A stretch of 64,000 nt of DNA from DASUSH01 sp963785155 (GCA_963785155.1 CAWAUB010000004.1:124001-188000); one strand, 5' to 3'. Numbered from the stretch's first letter, positions 46,278 to 56,478 are shown. Notes: generated from the letters alone by a model not told the origin. Numbers and translations are program-made.

Positions 46278-48161
46278 ATGGCGGAGAGGAGAACCCGGCG
46301 CGGGAGGCCGGTGATCGCCCTGCTCGCCCTCGCGATCACGATCGCCGGGCTGGGACTGAGCGCTTCATCGGCCGGCGGCGCCAACAACGCGCTGATCCAC
46401 GCTTTGCGTGCGCAGCCCTGCCCTGAGCTCGCGGTGCATTCCGACCGGACCTACAGCAAGCGCGAGCTTCGCCGTGCGAAGCGCGGGCGGTTCATCTTCG
46501 CCGGCGATCGCGCGAGGCTGAAGAGCCGGCCGAACTGGCATCAGAACCACGCCTCCAGCCGCGAGTTCCAGAAGCAGCTCCACGCCTGGCGCTGGATGGA
46601 GGTCCTGATCCAGGCCTACAAGGAGGGCGACCGCGGCGCGCTCCTTAGGGCCAGGCGCCTCGCGATCGACTGGATCGAGAACAACCGCCTGAGCGACCGG
46701 AGGAGGCCGGCCATGGCCTGGTTCAACCTCGTGGCCGGGATCCGAGCTCCCCTCCTCGGCTACGTCACGCGAGCCGCCGCCTGCGAGAACATGCTCCCGA
46801 AGCACGCCGCTCGAACGCTGCTCGACTCGATCGCGAAGCACGGCGAGTACCTCGCGGGACCGGGCTACTTCCACTCGAATCACGGCCTCTTCACGGATCT
46901 CGGCCTGTTCCTCATCGCCGACCGCTACGCGCCGTTCTTCCCTCAGGCCGGCTCGTGGGAGAACCTGGCGCGAGAACGCTTCCCGCAGACCCTCGCGGGT
47001 CGCACCGCCGCGTCGGGCGCCTGGCTGGAGCACTCGACCGACTACCAGTTCCTCGCGATGCGCCTGGCCCAGCGATACCTGGGATTCGCGGGCTCCGACC
47101 CACGCGTCGAGGCGCTGCTCGGCCGGCTCAACGGCGCCGCGCCCTGGTTCGTCCAGCCGGATGGCAAGTTCGCGCTGGTCGGCGACTCCTCCGCGGACCG
47201 CGCTCCGGCTGAGATCCGCAAGGTCGCGAAGAACCTCGACGGATATCGCACGTTCCTCGACGCCGGCTATTTCGCGGTGCGGAAAGGATCCCGCCACTTC
47301 GTCGTCACGAACGCCTTCCACAACGAGAGCCACAAACACTCCGACGAGCTCGGCTTCGAGCTCTACGACCGCGACACGCGTGTGATCACGGGACCGGGCA
47401 AGTACGGATTCGATCGGGATGAGCGGCGCGCCTATGTGCTCTCGAATGCCGCCCACAGCGTCCTGACGATCGACAAGCAGGGGTGGCGCAGGGACGGCAA
47501 GGCCGCATATGGGAGCGGCCTGATCGCGACGGGCGCCGGCGAGAACGGATGGTTCGCAGTGCTGGGCCACAACCCGCTCACCGAGCGGCAGGGCGTGAGC
47601 CACAGCCGCCTCTTCGTCTACCACCCGCTCGTCGGGCTCTTCATCCTCGACTCCTTGGACTCGCGCTCCGGCAAGCACGAGTACCGCCGCTATCTCCAGT
47701 TCGGCGAAGACGTGGATGTCGACCGTGCGAACAAGCGCGGCATGGAGCTGGACTCGAAGGGCGACTTCGAGGGGTGCGTGCGCGACGAGGTGAGCCCGAC
47801 GGTGGGTTCGAACCTCCGGCTGGACCGCGGCAAGCAGCACCCGTACGAGGGCTACACCTTCCCGAACGGCGAAAAGGGCATCCCGCGGTGGACGGCCACC
47901 TTCCGCTCGAAGGCAACCGATGTCTCACACCTCTACGGGATCGGGCTCCAGCGCGGGTGCCCCTTCTCGGTCCAGCGGGTCGCCGGCGCGGGACTCCTCG
48001 ATTTCGTCCTCACCCGCGAGGGTCAGCGGACGGTCCAGGTGACGGTCACCCGGAGCGAGGGAGTCCTCAACGTGACCGAGACGAGGCTCGACGGCGACGA
48101 GCTGCCGATCGTGCCCCCGACCCTGCCGCCGATCCCGCCGATCTACGGCGAGAACCCTTAG
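46278..48161 (+). CDS. Secreted heparinase II/III-like protein B
   Basis: 627 residues, intact. Signal peptide RPVIALLALAITIAGLGLSA; N-terminal toroid (KRELRRAKRGRFIFAGDRAR, FQKQLHAWRWMEVLIQAYKE, FHSNHGLFTDLGLFLIADRY); beta domain with candidate active-site residues in TNAFHNESHKHSDELGFELY and GPGKYGFDRDERRAYVLSNA. A short Pro-rich C-terminus ends it. It is a clear paralogue of protein A on the opposite strand. Heparinase II/III families eliminate uronate-containing glycans such as alginate, heparin or capsule; the substrate here could be the cell's own uronic polymer, but this is inference. Confidence 0.82.
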   Translation: MAERRTRRGRPVIALLALAITIAGLGLSASSAGGANNALIHALRAQPCPELAVHSDRTYSKRELRRAKRGRFIFAGDRARLKSRPNWHQNHASSREFQKQLHAWRWMEVLIQAYKEGDRGALLRARRLAIDWIENNRLSDRRRPAMAWFNLVAGIRAPLLGYVTRAAACENMLPKHAARTLLDSIAKHGEYLAGPGYFHSNHGLFTDLGLFLIADRYAPFFPQAGSWENLARERFPQTLAGRTAASGAWLEHSTDYQFLAMRLAQRYLGFAGSDPRVEALLGRLNGAAPWFVQPDGKFALVGDSSADRAPAEIRKVAKNLDGYRTFLDAGYFAVRKGSRHFVVTNAFHNESHKHSDELGFELYDRDTRVITGPGKYGFDRDERRAYVLSNAAHSVLTIDKQGWRRDGKAAYGSGLIATGAGENGWFAVLGHNPLTERQGVSHSRLFVYHPLVGLFILDSLDSRSGKHEYRRYLQFGEDVDVDRANKRGMELDSKGDFEGCVRDEVSPTVGSNLRLDRGKQHPYEGYTFPNGEKGIPRWTATFRSKATDVSHLYGIGLQRGCPFSVQRVAGAGLLDFVLTREGQRTVQVTVTRSEGVLNVTETRLDGDELPIVPPTLPPIPPIYGENP

Positions 48162-48949
48162 CCGACGGCCGAGATCCCCGGCATCGCGGGTTGCAGCCGG
48201 CGCCACGTGCGGGTCAGCTCGTCGTCGACCGGTCGCAGGCAGTAGGTGTCGAACCCCTCCTCCATCGTCTCGTAGCCGTTCTCTTGCAGGCGCTCGCGGG
48301 TTCCCGACCGCTCGTCGGCCGGAAGGTGGAAGTGCTCGTACAGGACGAGGCGCGGCCGGAAACGCTCGAAATCGACGCCGGCGAGGATCGCGGCGTCGTG
48401 TCCTTCGGTGTCGACCGCGAGCAGGTCCAGGTCCTCGATTCCGTGCCTTCGGCACAGCGAGTCGAAGGTCAGGCACTCGACCTCGGTGCCGACGATGAGC
48501 TCCTCGCCACCCGGCATCTCGCGGGCGCTGCGGCGCACGGTCTCGAGGTCGAAGGAGCCGATCGCGTCATACCACCACGGCGCCGCCTCCCGCTCCTCGC
48601 CCTTCAACTCGGCCAGGTGGTGAATCGTCGCCGACTCGTCTCGTACGCCGACGGCTGCGTTCTCGAGCGCGATCCGCTCGTTGTCGCCGTAGGTATCGCG
48701 CAGGCGCTCGAAGACATACGGGACCGGCTCGACCATCACCCCGGTCCACTCCCCGGTCGTGATCTCCTCTCGCAGGTGGTCGTGCCGGGTGCCGTCGTTC
48801 GCGCCGACCTGAACGAAGCGCGCCCGTGGATAGGCCGCGCCGAACGCGACGACGAGCGGGGTGACCGCGTTGCGCCGCTCGTAGCGACGGAATTGGCGCC
48901 GGCTGCGCCGCTCCCGCAGCCACCCGGCCGGCCCACGGCTCGGAGACAT
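48158..48949 (-). CDS. FkbM family methyltransferase
   Basis: 263 residues with the FkbM pattern: FVQVGANDGTRHDHLREEI (SAM motif I), GVMVEPVPYVFERLRDTYGD, and LDLLAVDTEGHDAAILAGVD with RPRLVLYEHFHLPADERSG. FkbM-type enzymes O-methylate sugars or polyketides, often in surface-glycan loci. It ends four bases inside the stop of lyase B and lies nine bases from prfA, so it probably rides on the prfA transcript. Confidence 0.82.
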   Translation of the reverse strand: MSPSRGPAGWLRERRSRRQFRRYERRNAVTPLVVAFGAAYPRARFVQVGANDGTRHDHLREEITTGEWTGVMVEPVPYVFERLRDTYGDNERIALENAAVGVRDESATIHHLAELKGEEREAAPWWYDAIGSFDLETVRRSAREMPGGEELIVGTEVECLTFDSLCRRHGIEDLDLLAVDTEGHDAAILAGVDFERFRPRLVLYEHFHLPADERSGTRERLQENGYETMEEGFDTYCLRPVDDELTRTWRRLQPAMPGISAVG

Positions 48950-48957
48950 CGCGGCCG

Positions 48958-50031
<1,074 letters not shown>

Positions 50032-50044
50032 CTCTCGAGGAAGG

Positions 50045-51223
50045 CTAGGAGTTGGGCAGCGCGCAGGAGAGGCCGAGGGCGGGCGGTCCGGGCAGGGCCG
50101 CCGCCGTCGGTTGAGAGCCACCGGACGAGCCCGAAGCCTTCGGCAGCTCGGCGTACCGGTAGCCGAGCTTGTCGATGTCGAGCACCGACTTCGGCGTCAC
50201 GCGCTGGCCGACCTCGTCGTACGGGAGCATCGCCTGGTTCAGGTTCTCGTCGGGACGGGGCCAGCCGCCGAGAGGCTCATAGACCTCGCCGTTCTCCTCG
50301 ATCCACGCCTGCCAGATCCGGTCGACGTTCGAATGGTGGAGCCAGAAGACCGGGTCGTTCAGCGAGGTGTTCAGGTCCATCGTGCCCTGTCGCTCGCCGA
50401 CAACACCGCCGACCCAGAGGTGGACGCCGTTGTGGAGGTCGTGCTTCTTGGCCTCGGCGGTCGGCCCGGTGAGCGGTGCGAGCAGTCCCTCCTGGCATTT
50501 CTGACCGACCGTGCCGCGCCAGCCCTCGAGGTTGTTGCGGAAGCTCTGCTTCGGGTTCGACTGGTCGTTGAACGGAACCGTGTCGTAAATCGGGCGCCCG
50601 AGCGCTTTGTCGACATCCTTGGCGCTCGGCAGGACCTCGTTCGAGGGGAACGTGCCCATCTGGCGTACGAGGTAGCTGAGCTGGAGGGGATCGTTGGCCT
50701 TCGGGTCGACCACCTCCAGGCGGAATTCGCCCCGGCGGAACGGGCCCGAGGTGAGCGCGTAGCCCTTCTCAGGGTCGCCGTTGCCGCCCAGCAGGTCCTC
50801 ACGGAACACGGCGTTGGTCGAGGCGGGGTCGGTCCAGTCCCAGTAGGGGATCGCGACCGGCTTCCCCGCCGCCTTGCTCAGGGCCTCCTCGAAAAGGATC
50901 AGGAAGTGGCGGTGCCAGGGCAGGAAGTTCGGCCCCATGTGCGCGGTCTGCTCGTCGCAGTTGAAGGCGTCCTTGTGCCACTGGACAAAGGTGTCGTAGT
51001 AGCTCAGGTCCTCGTAGCCCTTGAACGGCGAGGGCATCTCCTTCAGCTCGAGCACCGCGTCGGTGAACGTCTTCTTCTCCGCGGCGCTCAGGTCCTGCGC
51101 CGGCTCGCGCACGAGCGCATCCGGCGCCTTCGGCTTGCCGCCACCGTCATCGTCGCCGGAGTCACAGCCTGCGACTGCTGCTGAGGCCAGCAACGCCGCC
51201 GCGACGATCAAGGACCGGACCAC
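50045..51223 (-). CDS. Tyrosinase-family copper oxidase lipoprotein
   Basis: 392 residues. Lipobox AAVAGC makes it a predicted lipoprotein. CuA ligands: YYDTFVQWHKDAFNCDEQ, TAHMG and FLPWHRHFLILFEEAL. CuB ligands: LHNGVHLWVGGVVGERQG and NDPVFWLHHSNVDRIWQAW. All six His positions of a type 3 copper centre appear present. Tyrosinases hydroxylate or oxidise phenols to quinones, including melanin precursors. Ser/Gly-rich C-terminus. It is just upstream of prfA on the same strand. Confidence 0.85.
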   Translation of the reverse strand: MVRSLIVAAALLASAAVAGCDSGDDDGGGKPKAPDALVREPAQDLSAAEKKTFTDAVLELKEMPSPFKGYEDLSYYDTFVQWHKDAFNCDEQTAHMGPNFLPWHRHFLILFEEALSKAAGKPVAIPYWDWTDPASTNAVFREDLLGGNGDPEKGYALTSGPFRRGEFRLEVVDPKANDPLQLSYLVRQMGTFPSNEVLPSAKDVDKALGRPIYDTVPFNDQSNPKQSFRNNLEGWRGTVGQKCQEGLLAPLTGPTAEAKKHDLHNGVHLWVGGVVGERQGTMDLNTSLNDPVFWLHHSNVDRIWQAWIEENGEVYEPLGGWPRPDENLNQAMLPYDEVGQRVTPKSVLDIDKLGYRYAELPKASGSSGGSQPTAAALPGPPALGLSCALPNS

Positions 51224-51313
51224 GGGTTGAGCCTAGATCGCCTTGACGGAGGTGTGGGATCTCGACACCATGGGGTGGTGGCTGTGCAGCGTCAACTCAG
51301 CGATATTTGCCAC

Positions 51314-52072
51314 ATGAAAGGCAAGCTCACTCTCATCGTCACCTCCGCGCTCGCGGCCGTCTGCGTCGCCGCGCCCGCCGACGCGGCGGCCGCGCCCAAG
51401 TGCTTCGGCAAGAAGGCGACGATCGTCGGGACCAACGGCAAGGACACGATCGAAGGCACGACCGGCAAGGACATCATCGTGGCCAAGGACGGCAACGACA
51501 CGGTTCAGTCGAAGTCCAACGACGACTTCGTCTGCCTCGGCGACGGCGACGACTTCGCCGGCACGAGCCGCGGCTTCGACAAGATCGACGGCGGCGAGGG
51601 AGAGGACGAGATCCACGGTGGCGGCAAGCAGAATCAGGCCGACCCCGGCGACGGCGACACGATCTACGGAGGCCCCGGCAACGACTTCCTGGACGGGACC
51701 CGCGGCGAGCTCGACGACAAGATCTTCGGGGAGGACGGCAACGACTTCATCCAGGGAGGTGAAAGGGCCGAAGGCGGCGACGGCGACGACGAAATCTTGA
51801 TGGAGGGCCAGGTGCAGGACAACCACGCCGACATCGCCCTTGGCGGTGAGGGCGACGACATGATCAACGGCGACCTGGACGACAGCCCGGCCGAGCTACA
51901 CGGGGGGCCCGGCGCCGACGAGCTCACCGGCTACGGCGGCGAAGACGAGCTCTTCGGCGACGCCGACGACGACGTGCTGGACGGGGGCGGCGGCAACGAC
52001 GACCTCGACGGCGGAGCCGGCAACGACGACTGTCCGGACAACACCGCGACCAAAGTCGGATGCGAGACGTGA
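51314..52072 (+). CDS. Secreted RTX-like Ca-binding repeat protein 3
   Basis: About 252 residues from ATG at 51314: signal peptide KGKLTLIVTSALAAVCVAA, then a run of RTX-like nonapeptides (GTNGKDTIEGTTGKDIIVAK, DGNDTVQSKSNDDFVCLGDG, GGPGNDFLDGTRGELDDKIF, GGGGNDDLDGGAGNDDCPDN). Unlike proteins 1 and 2 it has no long C-terminal domain. The repeats should bind Ca2+ outside the cell and may form a matrix or scaffold. Confidence 0.82.
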   Translation: MKGKLTLIVTSALAAVCVAAPADAAAAPKCFGKKATIVGTNGKDTIEGTTGKDIIVAKDGNDTVQSKSNDDFVCLGDGDDFAGTSRGFDKIDGGEGEDEIHGGGKQNQADPGDGDTIYGGPGNDFLDGTRGELDDKIFGEDGNDFIQGGERAEGGDGDDEILMEGQVQDNHADIALGGEGDDMINGDLDDSPAELHGGPGADELTGYGGEDELFGDADDDVLDGGGGNDDLDGGAGNDDCPDNTATKVGCET

Positions 52073-52090
52073 AGTAGAGCAAGGAGCCGG

Positions 52091-52110
52091 CCCGGACGCG
52101 AAGCGGAGGA
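52091..52110. repeat. 20-bp dispersed repeat, copy C (reverse orientation)
   Basis: CCCGGACGCGAAGCGGAGGA is the exact reverse complement of the cores at 17853 and 24213. Here it is intergenic, flanked on both sides by GGAGCCGGC, just downstream of the RTX-like gene. Confidence 0.6.
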
Positions 52111-52122
52111 GCCGGCGTTTGT

Positions 52123-52142
52123 TAGTCGCCGTCAGGCGACTA
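52123..52142. terminator. Bidirectional hairpin between RTX-like and DUF1385 genes
   Basis: TAGTCGCC (52123-52130) and GGCGACTA (52135-52142) form a perfect 8-bp stem with a GTCA loop. It covers the stop of the DUF1385 gene and lies 51 bases after the RTX-like stop, a suitable place for termination from both sides. Weak T-content follows on each strand. Confidence 0.5.
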
Positions 52143-53208
52143 TTTCGATGTGCTCTTCCTTCGCCTCTTCCTCGGGGCTCTCGACGGCCAGGACGGCCTC
52201 GAGCGCGGCGATCGCGACCGCGAGCTGATCGCGGTCGGGCACGCGGGTGGTCAGGTTCTGGAGCATCAGGCCGGGCCACATCAGCCCTCGGACCCAGCGC
52301 TTGTTGCGGTTCTTGCCGGCCCACTTGATGACCTCGTAGGAGAGGCCGGCGATCAGCGGGATGCCGAGGATCCGGGAGGCGACCAGCCAGTACCACTCGG
52401 GCAGGCCGATCGGGGCGAAGACGAAGATCGCGAGGACCATCACGATCAGCAGGAAGCTCGTGCCGCAGCGGGGGTGCAGGCGGGAATACGTCTCCGCCCG
52501 GGCCGGGATCAACCGGTCGCCGGCCTCGTAACAGGAGATCGTCTTGTGCTCGGCGCCGTGGTACTCGAAGACGCGCCGGAGGTCGGGGAGGCGGCTGATC
52601 AGTGCGATGTAGCCGATGAAGATCGCCGTTCGCAGGACGCCCTCGACCAGCCAGAAGAGGAGCGCGGATCCGAGCTGGTCCTTGATCAGGCTCGTCGCGC
52701 CGACGGGGATGACGAAGAAGAGGCCGACGGCGAGGGCCAGCGAGAGCGCGATCGTGAGGGCCCAGGTGAAGCCGCCGATCGGCTCCGGCTCCTCCTCGCC
52801 CTCCTCCAGCGGGATCTGCGCGTTGGCGGAGATGCCGAGCGCGCGGAAGCCGATCTTGAGCGACTCGCCGAGCGCGACGACGCCCCTGATCACGGGCAGC
52901 CTGAGGATCCTGTGGCGCTTCGCCCAGGAAACGACGGGCTCCGACGTCACCTCGATCTCGCCGAGCTCGATGTCGGAGTCCTCGGGGACCGGCTTGCGCA
53001 CGGCGACGGCCCAGGTCGAGACGCCGCGCATCATCACGCCCTCGAGCACCGCCTGGCCGCCCAGCGGCGCGTCGCGGCTCGCGACGGGAAGGCCGTCCGG
53101 CATCTTCGTCGCCGAGCGCGCAAGGCCCGCGCCGTTCTCGGCCGAGCCGGCCGGCTCTGATCCGTTCTCGCGCGTGTCGCGAAGGGGGGCGGCCTCGGCG
53201 TCGCTCAC
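52132..53208 (-). CDS. DUF1385 membrane protein
   Basis: 358 residues from GTG at 53208. Diagnostic blocks: PLGGQAVLEGVMMRGVSTWA, WALTIALSLALAVGLFFVIP, RVFEYHGAEHKTISCYEAGD and LHPRCGTSFLLIVMVLAIFV. It has about five membrane helices. DUF1385 genes lie between rpmE and prfA in many actinobacteria and Firmicutes; function unknown, though the His/Glu/Cys motif suggests a catalytic or metal site. It begins 18 bases after rpmE. Confidence 0.85.
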   Translation of the reverse strand: MSDAEAAPLRDTRENGSEPAGSAENGAGLARSATKMPDGLPVASRDAPLGGQAVLEGVMMRGVSTWAVAVRKPVPEDSDIELGEIEVTSEPVVSWAKRHRILRLPVIRGVVALGESLKIGFRALGISANAQIPLEEGEEEPEPIGGFTWALTIALSLALAVGLFFVIPVGATSLIKDQLGSALLFWLVEGVLRTAIFIGYIALISRLPDLRRVFEYHGAEHKTISCYEAGDRLIPARAETYSRLHPRCGTSFLLIVMVLAIFVFAPIGLPEWYWLVASRILGIPLIAGLSYEVIKWAGKNRNKRWVRGLMWPGLMLQNLTTRVPDRDQLAVAIAALEAVLAVESPEEEAKEEHIEIVA

Positions 53209-53225
53209 GGGCCCAGGCCCAGTTC

Positions 53226-53432
53226 TCAGCGGGAGCGCTTCGCCGCGCGCCGCTTGAACCGCTCGACGCGGCCGCCGGTGTCGACGAGCTTCTGCTTGCC
53301 CGTATAGAAGGGGTGGCACTCCGAGCAGATCTCGACATGGAGATCGGACTTCGTGGAGCGCGTATAGAACTCGTTGCCGCACGAGCAGCGCACGTGCGCG
53401 AGGACGTATTCGGGGTGGGTCTCCTGCTTCAT
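53226..53432 (-). CDS. rpmE: 50S ribosomal protein L31, zinc type
   Basis: 68 residues: MKQETHPEYVLAHVRCSCGN, EICSECHPFYTGKQKLVDTG, RVERFKRR. CxC and CxxC plus His show the zinc-binding (C+) form. It starts the conserved rpmE-DUF1385-prfA run. Complete and normal in length. Confidence 0.95.
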   Translation of the reverse strand: MKQETHPEYVLAHVRCSCGNEFYTRSTKSDLHVEICSECHPFYTGKQKLVDTGGRVERFKRRAAKRSR

Positions 53433-53578
53433 CGGACATGGATTCTACCGGCGCTCCTCAAGAGGCCCTTACGCATCATCCGTTCGGCCCATCCGACTGC
53501 GTAGTTCCTACGGTCTCGACGCCCAAAATCCGTGCCGATATTGTCGGCGAGGACCCGCATCGCGGCGGGCTTACACGG

Positions 53579-55651
53579 ATGGACCAGAGAACACTCGTCG
53601 AAAGGAATCGGCTCCTGACCCTCTCGCTCGCGGGAGTGGTTCTCGCGGGCTTCGCGCTCTACGTCGCCCACGTGCTCTTTGGCCTCGGCGGCAGCGGGAC
53701 GGTCGATTGGATCGACCACTTCCTGTACCTGGGGATCATGGTCGGCTGCGCTGCCCTCTGCTTCGTGCGTGCGGCGAGCGTGCGCGAACAGCGGCTCGCC
53801 TGGGCGCTGATCGGGGGCGGGATCCTCGTCTTCGCCGCCGGTGACCTCTACTGGACACAGGTGCTTGCGGACCGCTCCGGCCAGGCGACGTTCCCCTCGC
53901 CCGCGGACATCGGCTACCTCGGCTTCTACCCGCTGGTTCTGGCGGGCGCCGTCCTTGTCGTGGTGGACCGCCTACGCGCCCGCGCCGCCGGCCTTTGGCT
54001 CGACGCGACCGCCGTCGCCTTCGCGATCGCGGCGATCGGGTCGGCGATCGTGCTCGAGACCGTCAGCGACGGGCTCGGCAACGACCTCGGGGCGCTCGCG
54101 GAGGGCCTCAGCTACCCGGTTGCCGACCTGCTCCTCCTCGCTTTCCTGGGCGCGATCCTCGTCGTCAGCGGTCAGCGGCCGGGCGCTTCCGTCGCCTTGC
54201 TCACGGCCGGACTGGCGACGCTGGCGGTGGCCGACGCCGCCTACTCCTACGAGCTCGCCTCCGGCACCTACACCGAGACGAGCGCCCTGAACGTCCTCTG
54301 GCCGCTCGCCGCGCTCTTCGTCGGCGCTGCCGCGTGGATGCCGATCGCGGAGCCGGTCACGGTCCGCCCCCGACGCGGCTGGCGGATGCTCTTCGTCGCC
54401 GGCGTGGTGGGCCTCGCGACCTGCGCCGGCTACGCCTACGAGCGGCTGTCGGGGGGCGACCCCCTGACCGAGGGCCTTTTGCTGGCGACGATGATCGCCG
54501 TGCTCGTGCGCCTGACCTTCGCCTTCGCCGAGAACCAGCGTCTGATCGCCCGTGTGAGCCATGACTCGCTGACCGGGCTGGGCAACCGCGGCCGGCTCGA
54601 GCTCGACCTTCGCGAGGCGATCTGGAAGAGCAGGCGGCCGAGCGTGCTCGCGCTGCTCGATCTCGACGGCTTCAAGCGCTACAACGACACCTACGGGCAC
54701 CCGGCGGGCGATGCGCTGCTGTCGCGGCTGGCCGAGCGCCTGCAGAGCTCCATCGAGGGCGCCGGGCAGGCCTACCGGGTCGGGGGCGACGAGTTCTGCG
54801 TGCTGATCGGCGGGGACATCGAGGGCACCACGGCAACGCTCGCGGACGCGCTCGACGCCTTCTCAGAGCGCGGCCACGGCTTCGAGATCTCCAGCTCGAT
54901 CGGCACGGTCGAGCTTCCGCGCGAGGCGCCCAGCCCCGAGGCCGCGATCGGCCTCGCGGACCGGCGCATGTACGAGAGCAAGGCGAGCTCGCGGGTCGGC
55001 GCCCCCGAGCAGGCGGCGGCGGTCCTGGCTCGCGCGCAGCGCGAGCGGACGCCGGAGCTTTCGAGCCACACCCGCGACGTCGCCGAGCTGGCGACCGCGG
55101 TCGGGCGCCACCTCGGCCTTGGCTCCGACCAGCTCGCGCTGCTTGCTCGCGCCGCCGAGCTGCACGACATCGGCAAGGTCGCGATCCCGGACGCGATCCT
55201 CGACAAGCCGTCCGGCCTGAACGAGACCGAGCGCGCCTTCGTCCGCCGCCACTCGGTCGTCGGCGAGCGCATCCTCGCCTCCGCACCCGACCTGCTTCCG
55301 GTTGCTCGGATCGTCCGCTCGAGCCACGAGCGGTTCGACGGAAGCGGATATCCGGACGGCCTCGAGGGCGACCAGATCCCGATCGCCGCGCGGATCATCT
55401 TCGTCTGCGACGCCTTCTCGGCGATGACCACGCCGCGGCCGTACTCGCAAGCGATGACCCCGCGCGAGGCGCTACTGGAGCTGCGCCGCTGCTCCTCGAC
55501 CCAGTTCGACCCGGTCGTGGTCGGGGCCTTCGGCCAGAGCCTGGCCGCGGGCGGCCCCGAGCTCGCGGCGGACGACCGGCCCCGATCCGAGCGTCGCTCG
55601 CTGAGCGGCTGGCTCGTGCCTCGTGCCTACGGATCGGCGAATGAGGGGTGA
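53579..55651 (+). CDS. Membrane GGDEF-HD-GYP bifunctional c-di-GMP enzyme
   Basis: 690 residues. The N-terminal ~290 residues hold about nine hydrophobic segments (membrane sensor). The GGDEF domain (DSLTGLGNRGRLELDL near 328) has the intact signature RVGGDEFCVLIGG near 401, but the usual RxxD inhibitory site is absent. The HD-GYP domain follows, with ELHDIGKVAIPDAILDK (near 527) and SSHERFDGSGYPDGLEGDQI (near 589), both intact. It could make and degrade c-di-GMP and set the signal for the MshEN and EAL-like proteins elsewhere in the window. Its Met lies after a 146-base gap from the divergent rpmE. Confidence 0.9.
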   Translation: MDQRTLVERNRLLTLSLAGVVLAGFALYVAHVLFGLGGSGTVDWIDHFLYLGIMVGCAALCFVRAASVREQRLAWALIGGGILVFAAGDLYWTQVLADRSGQATFPSPADIGYLGFYPLVLAGAVLVVVDRLRARAAGLWLDATAVAFAIAAIGSAIVLETVSDGLGNDLGALAEGLSYPVADLLLLAFLGAILVVSGQRPGASVALLTAGLATLAVADAAYSYELASGTYTETSALNVLWPLAALFVGAAAWMPIAEPVTVRPRRGWRMLFVAGVVGLATCAGYAYERLSGGDPLTEGLLLATMIAVLVRLTFAFAENQRLIARVSHDSLTGLGNRGRLELDLREAIWKSRRPSVLALLDLDGFKRYNDTYGHPAGDALLSRLAERLQSSIEGAGQAYRVGGDEFCVLIGGDIEGTTATLADALDAFSERGHGFEISSSIGTVELPREAPSPEAAIGLADRRMYESKASSRVGAPEQAAAVLARAQRERTPELSSHTRDVAELATAVGRHLGLGSDQLALLARAAELHDIGKVAIPDAILDKPSGLNETERAFVRRHSVVGERILASAPDLLPVARIVRSSHERFDGSGYPDGLEGDQIPIAARIIFVCDAFSAMTTPRPYSQAMTPREALLELRRCSSTQFDPVVVGAFGQSLAAGGPELAADDRPRSERRSLSGWLVPRAYGSANEG

Positions 55652-55762
55652 ATTAGGGTCGTCGCTCGATAACTTCGGGCCTCGGGCGTCGTTTCTCTGT
55701 CAGGGCCGCAGGGCAGACTCACGAATGGATGCGGTGATGCCGATACACCCGAGCAAGGATTG

Positions 55763-56356
55763 ATGGCCCAAGCGATCGCATATGGCGGAGGCGGAGGCGG
55801 CGCTGCCGCGCCCGCAGCGATACCCGTCCTCCACAACCTCGAGGGGGACGGTGGCTGGGGCCACGTCCACTCGACCCTCGCCGAGGCTCGCTCGATCGCG
55901 GCGGCCGGGCCGGCAATCGATGCTCTCCGCGTCGCCCTCGAGGGCGACGAGGTCTCGCTCTCGAAGCTGGTCAGCACCCGCGGCGAGCGCTGGATGGGCG
56001 TGATCGGCCCCGACGACTCGCAGGCGATCGAATGGTGGCCGCTCGCCGACCATCCGTTCGTCGCTCAGGTCATCGACACCGGCGTGCCGCGCCAGGTCGC
56101 TGACACGGACCCCACCGCCCACCGCCGCGAGCTCGAAGTCCTCGGCGCGGGCGGCTACCGCGCGCTCCTGCTCCTACCGATCGAGCTCGAGGGGATGGAG
56201 ATCGGGCTGCTCGAGGTCTACTCGGCCCAGCCGCGGCGCTGGAGCGTCGCCTCGATCGCCCACGCGCGCGCGGCCTGCAACCAGCTCGCAACGCTCCTCC
56301 TGCTGCCCTCGGCACGACGAGCGGAGACGACTGCCGGCGTGCTGGGCCAGCTGTAG
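55763..56356 (+). CDS. GAF-like domain protein
   Basis: About 197 residues from ATG at 55763 (TTG at 55760 also possible); AAGGA lies just upstream. A Gly/Ala-rich start is followed by a GAF-like fold (LEGDEVSLSKLVSTRGERWM, ADHPFVAQVIDTGVPRQV, GYRALLLLPIELEGMEIGLL, EVYSAQPRRWSVASIAHARA). It follows the c-di-GMP enzyme on the same strand and may be its sensory partner. Ligand unknown. Confidence 0.65.
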   Translation: MAQAIAYGGGGGGAAAPAAIPVLHNLEGDGGWGHVHSTLAEARSIAAAGPAIDALRVALEGDEVSLSKLVSTRGERWMGVIGPDDSQAIEWWPLADHPFVAQVIDTGVPRQVADTDPTAHRRELEVLGAGGYRALLLLPIELEGMEIGLLEVYSAQPRRWSVASIAHARAACNQLATLLLLPSARRAETTAGVLGQL

Positions 56357-56371
56357 AGCGCCGGGACGGAT

Positions 56372-56432
56372 TAGGGACGGAAGCGCCGCGTCCGCGCCGC
56401 GAGGCGCCGAGGTCGCGGGCACGTAGGGAGGG
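56372..56432 (+). repeat. 60-bp repeat family, copy 3
   Basis: TAGGGACGGAAGCGCCGCG, then TCCGCGCCGCGAGGCGCCGA, GGTCGCGGGCACGTAGGGAG: a near match to copy 1 at 10815 and the reverse complement of copy 2. The hairpin GCGCC-GCGA-GGCGC recurs at 56394-56407. It starts 16 bases after the GAF-like gene stop. Confidence 0.65.
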
Positions 56433-56478
56433 ATCAGGGGTCGTGACCTGCGTGCGCTTCGCGCATGTTGGCCGGGAC

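Noticed and set aside
43232..48161. Polysaccharide utilisation locus
   Set aside because: No transporter, regulator or additional glycan-degrading enzymes adjoin the two lyase-like genes.
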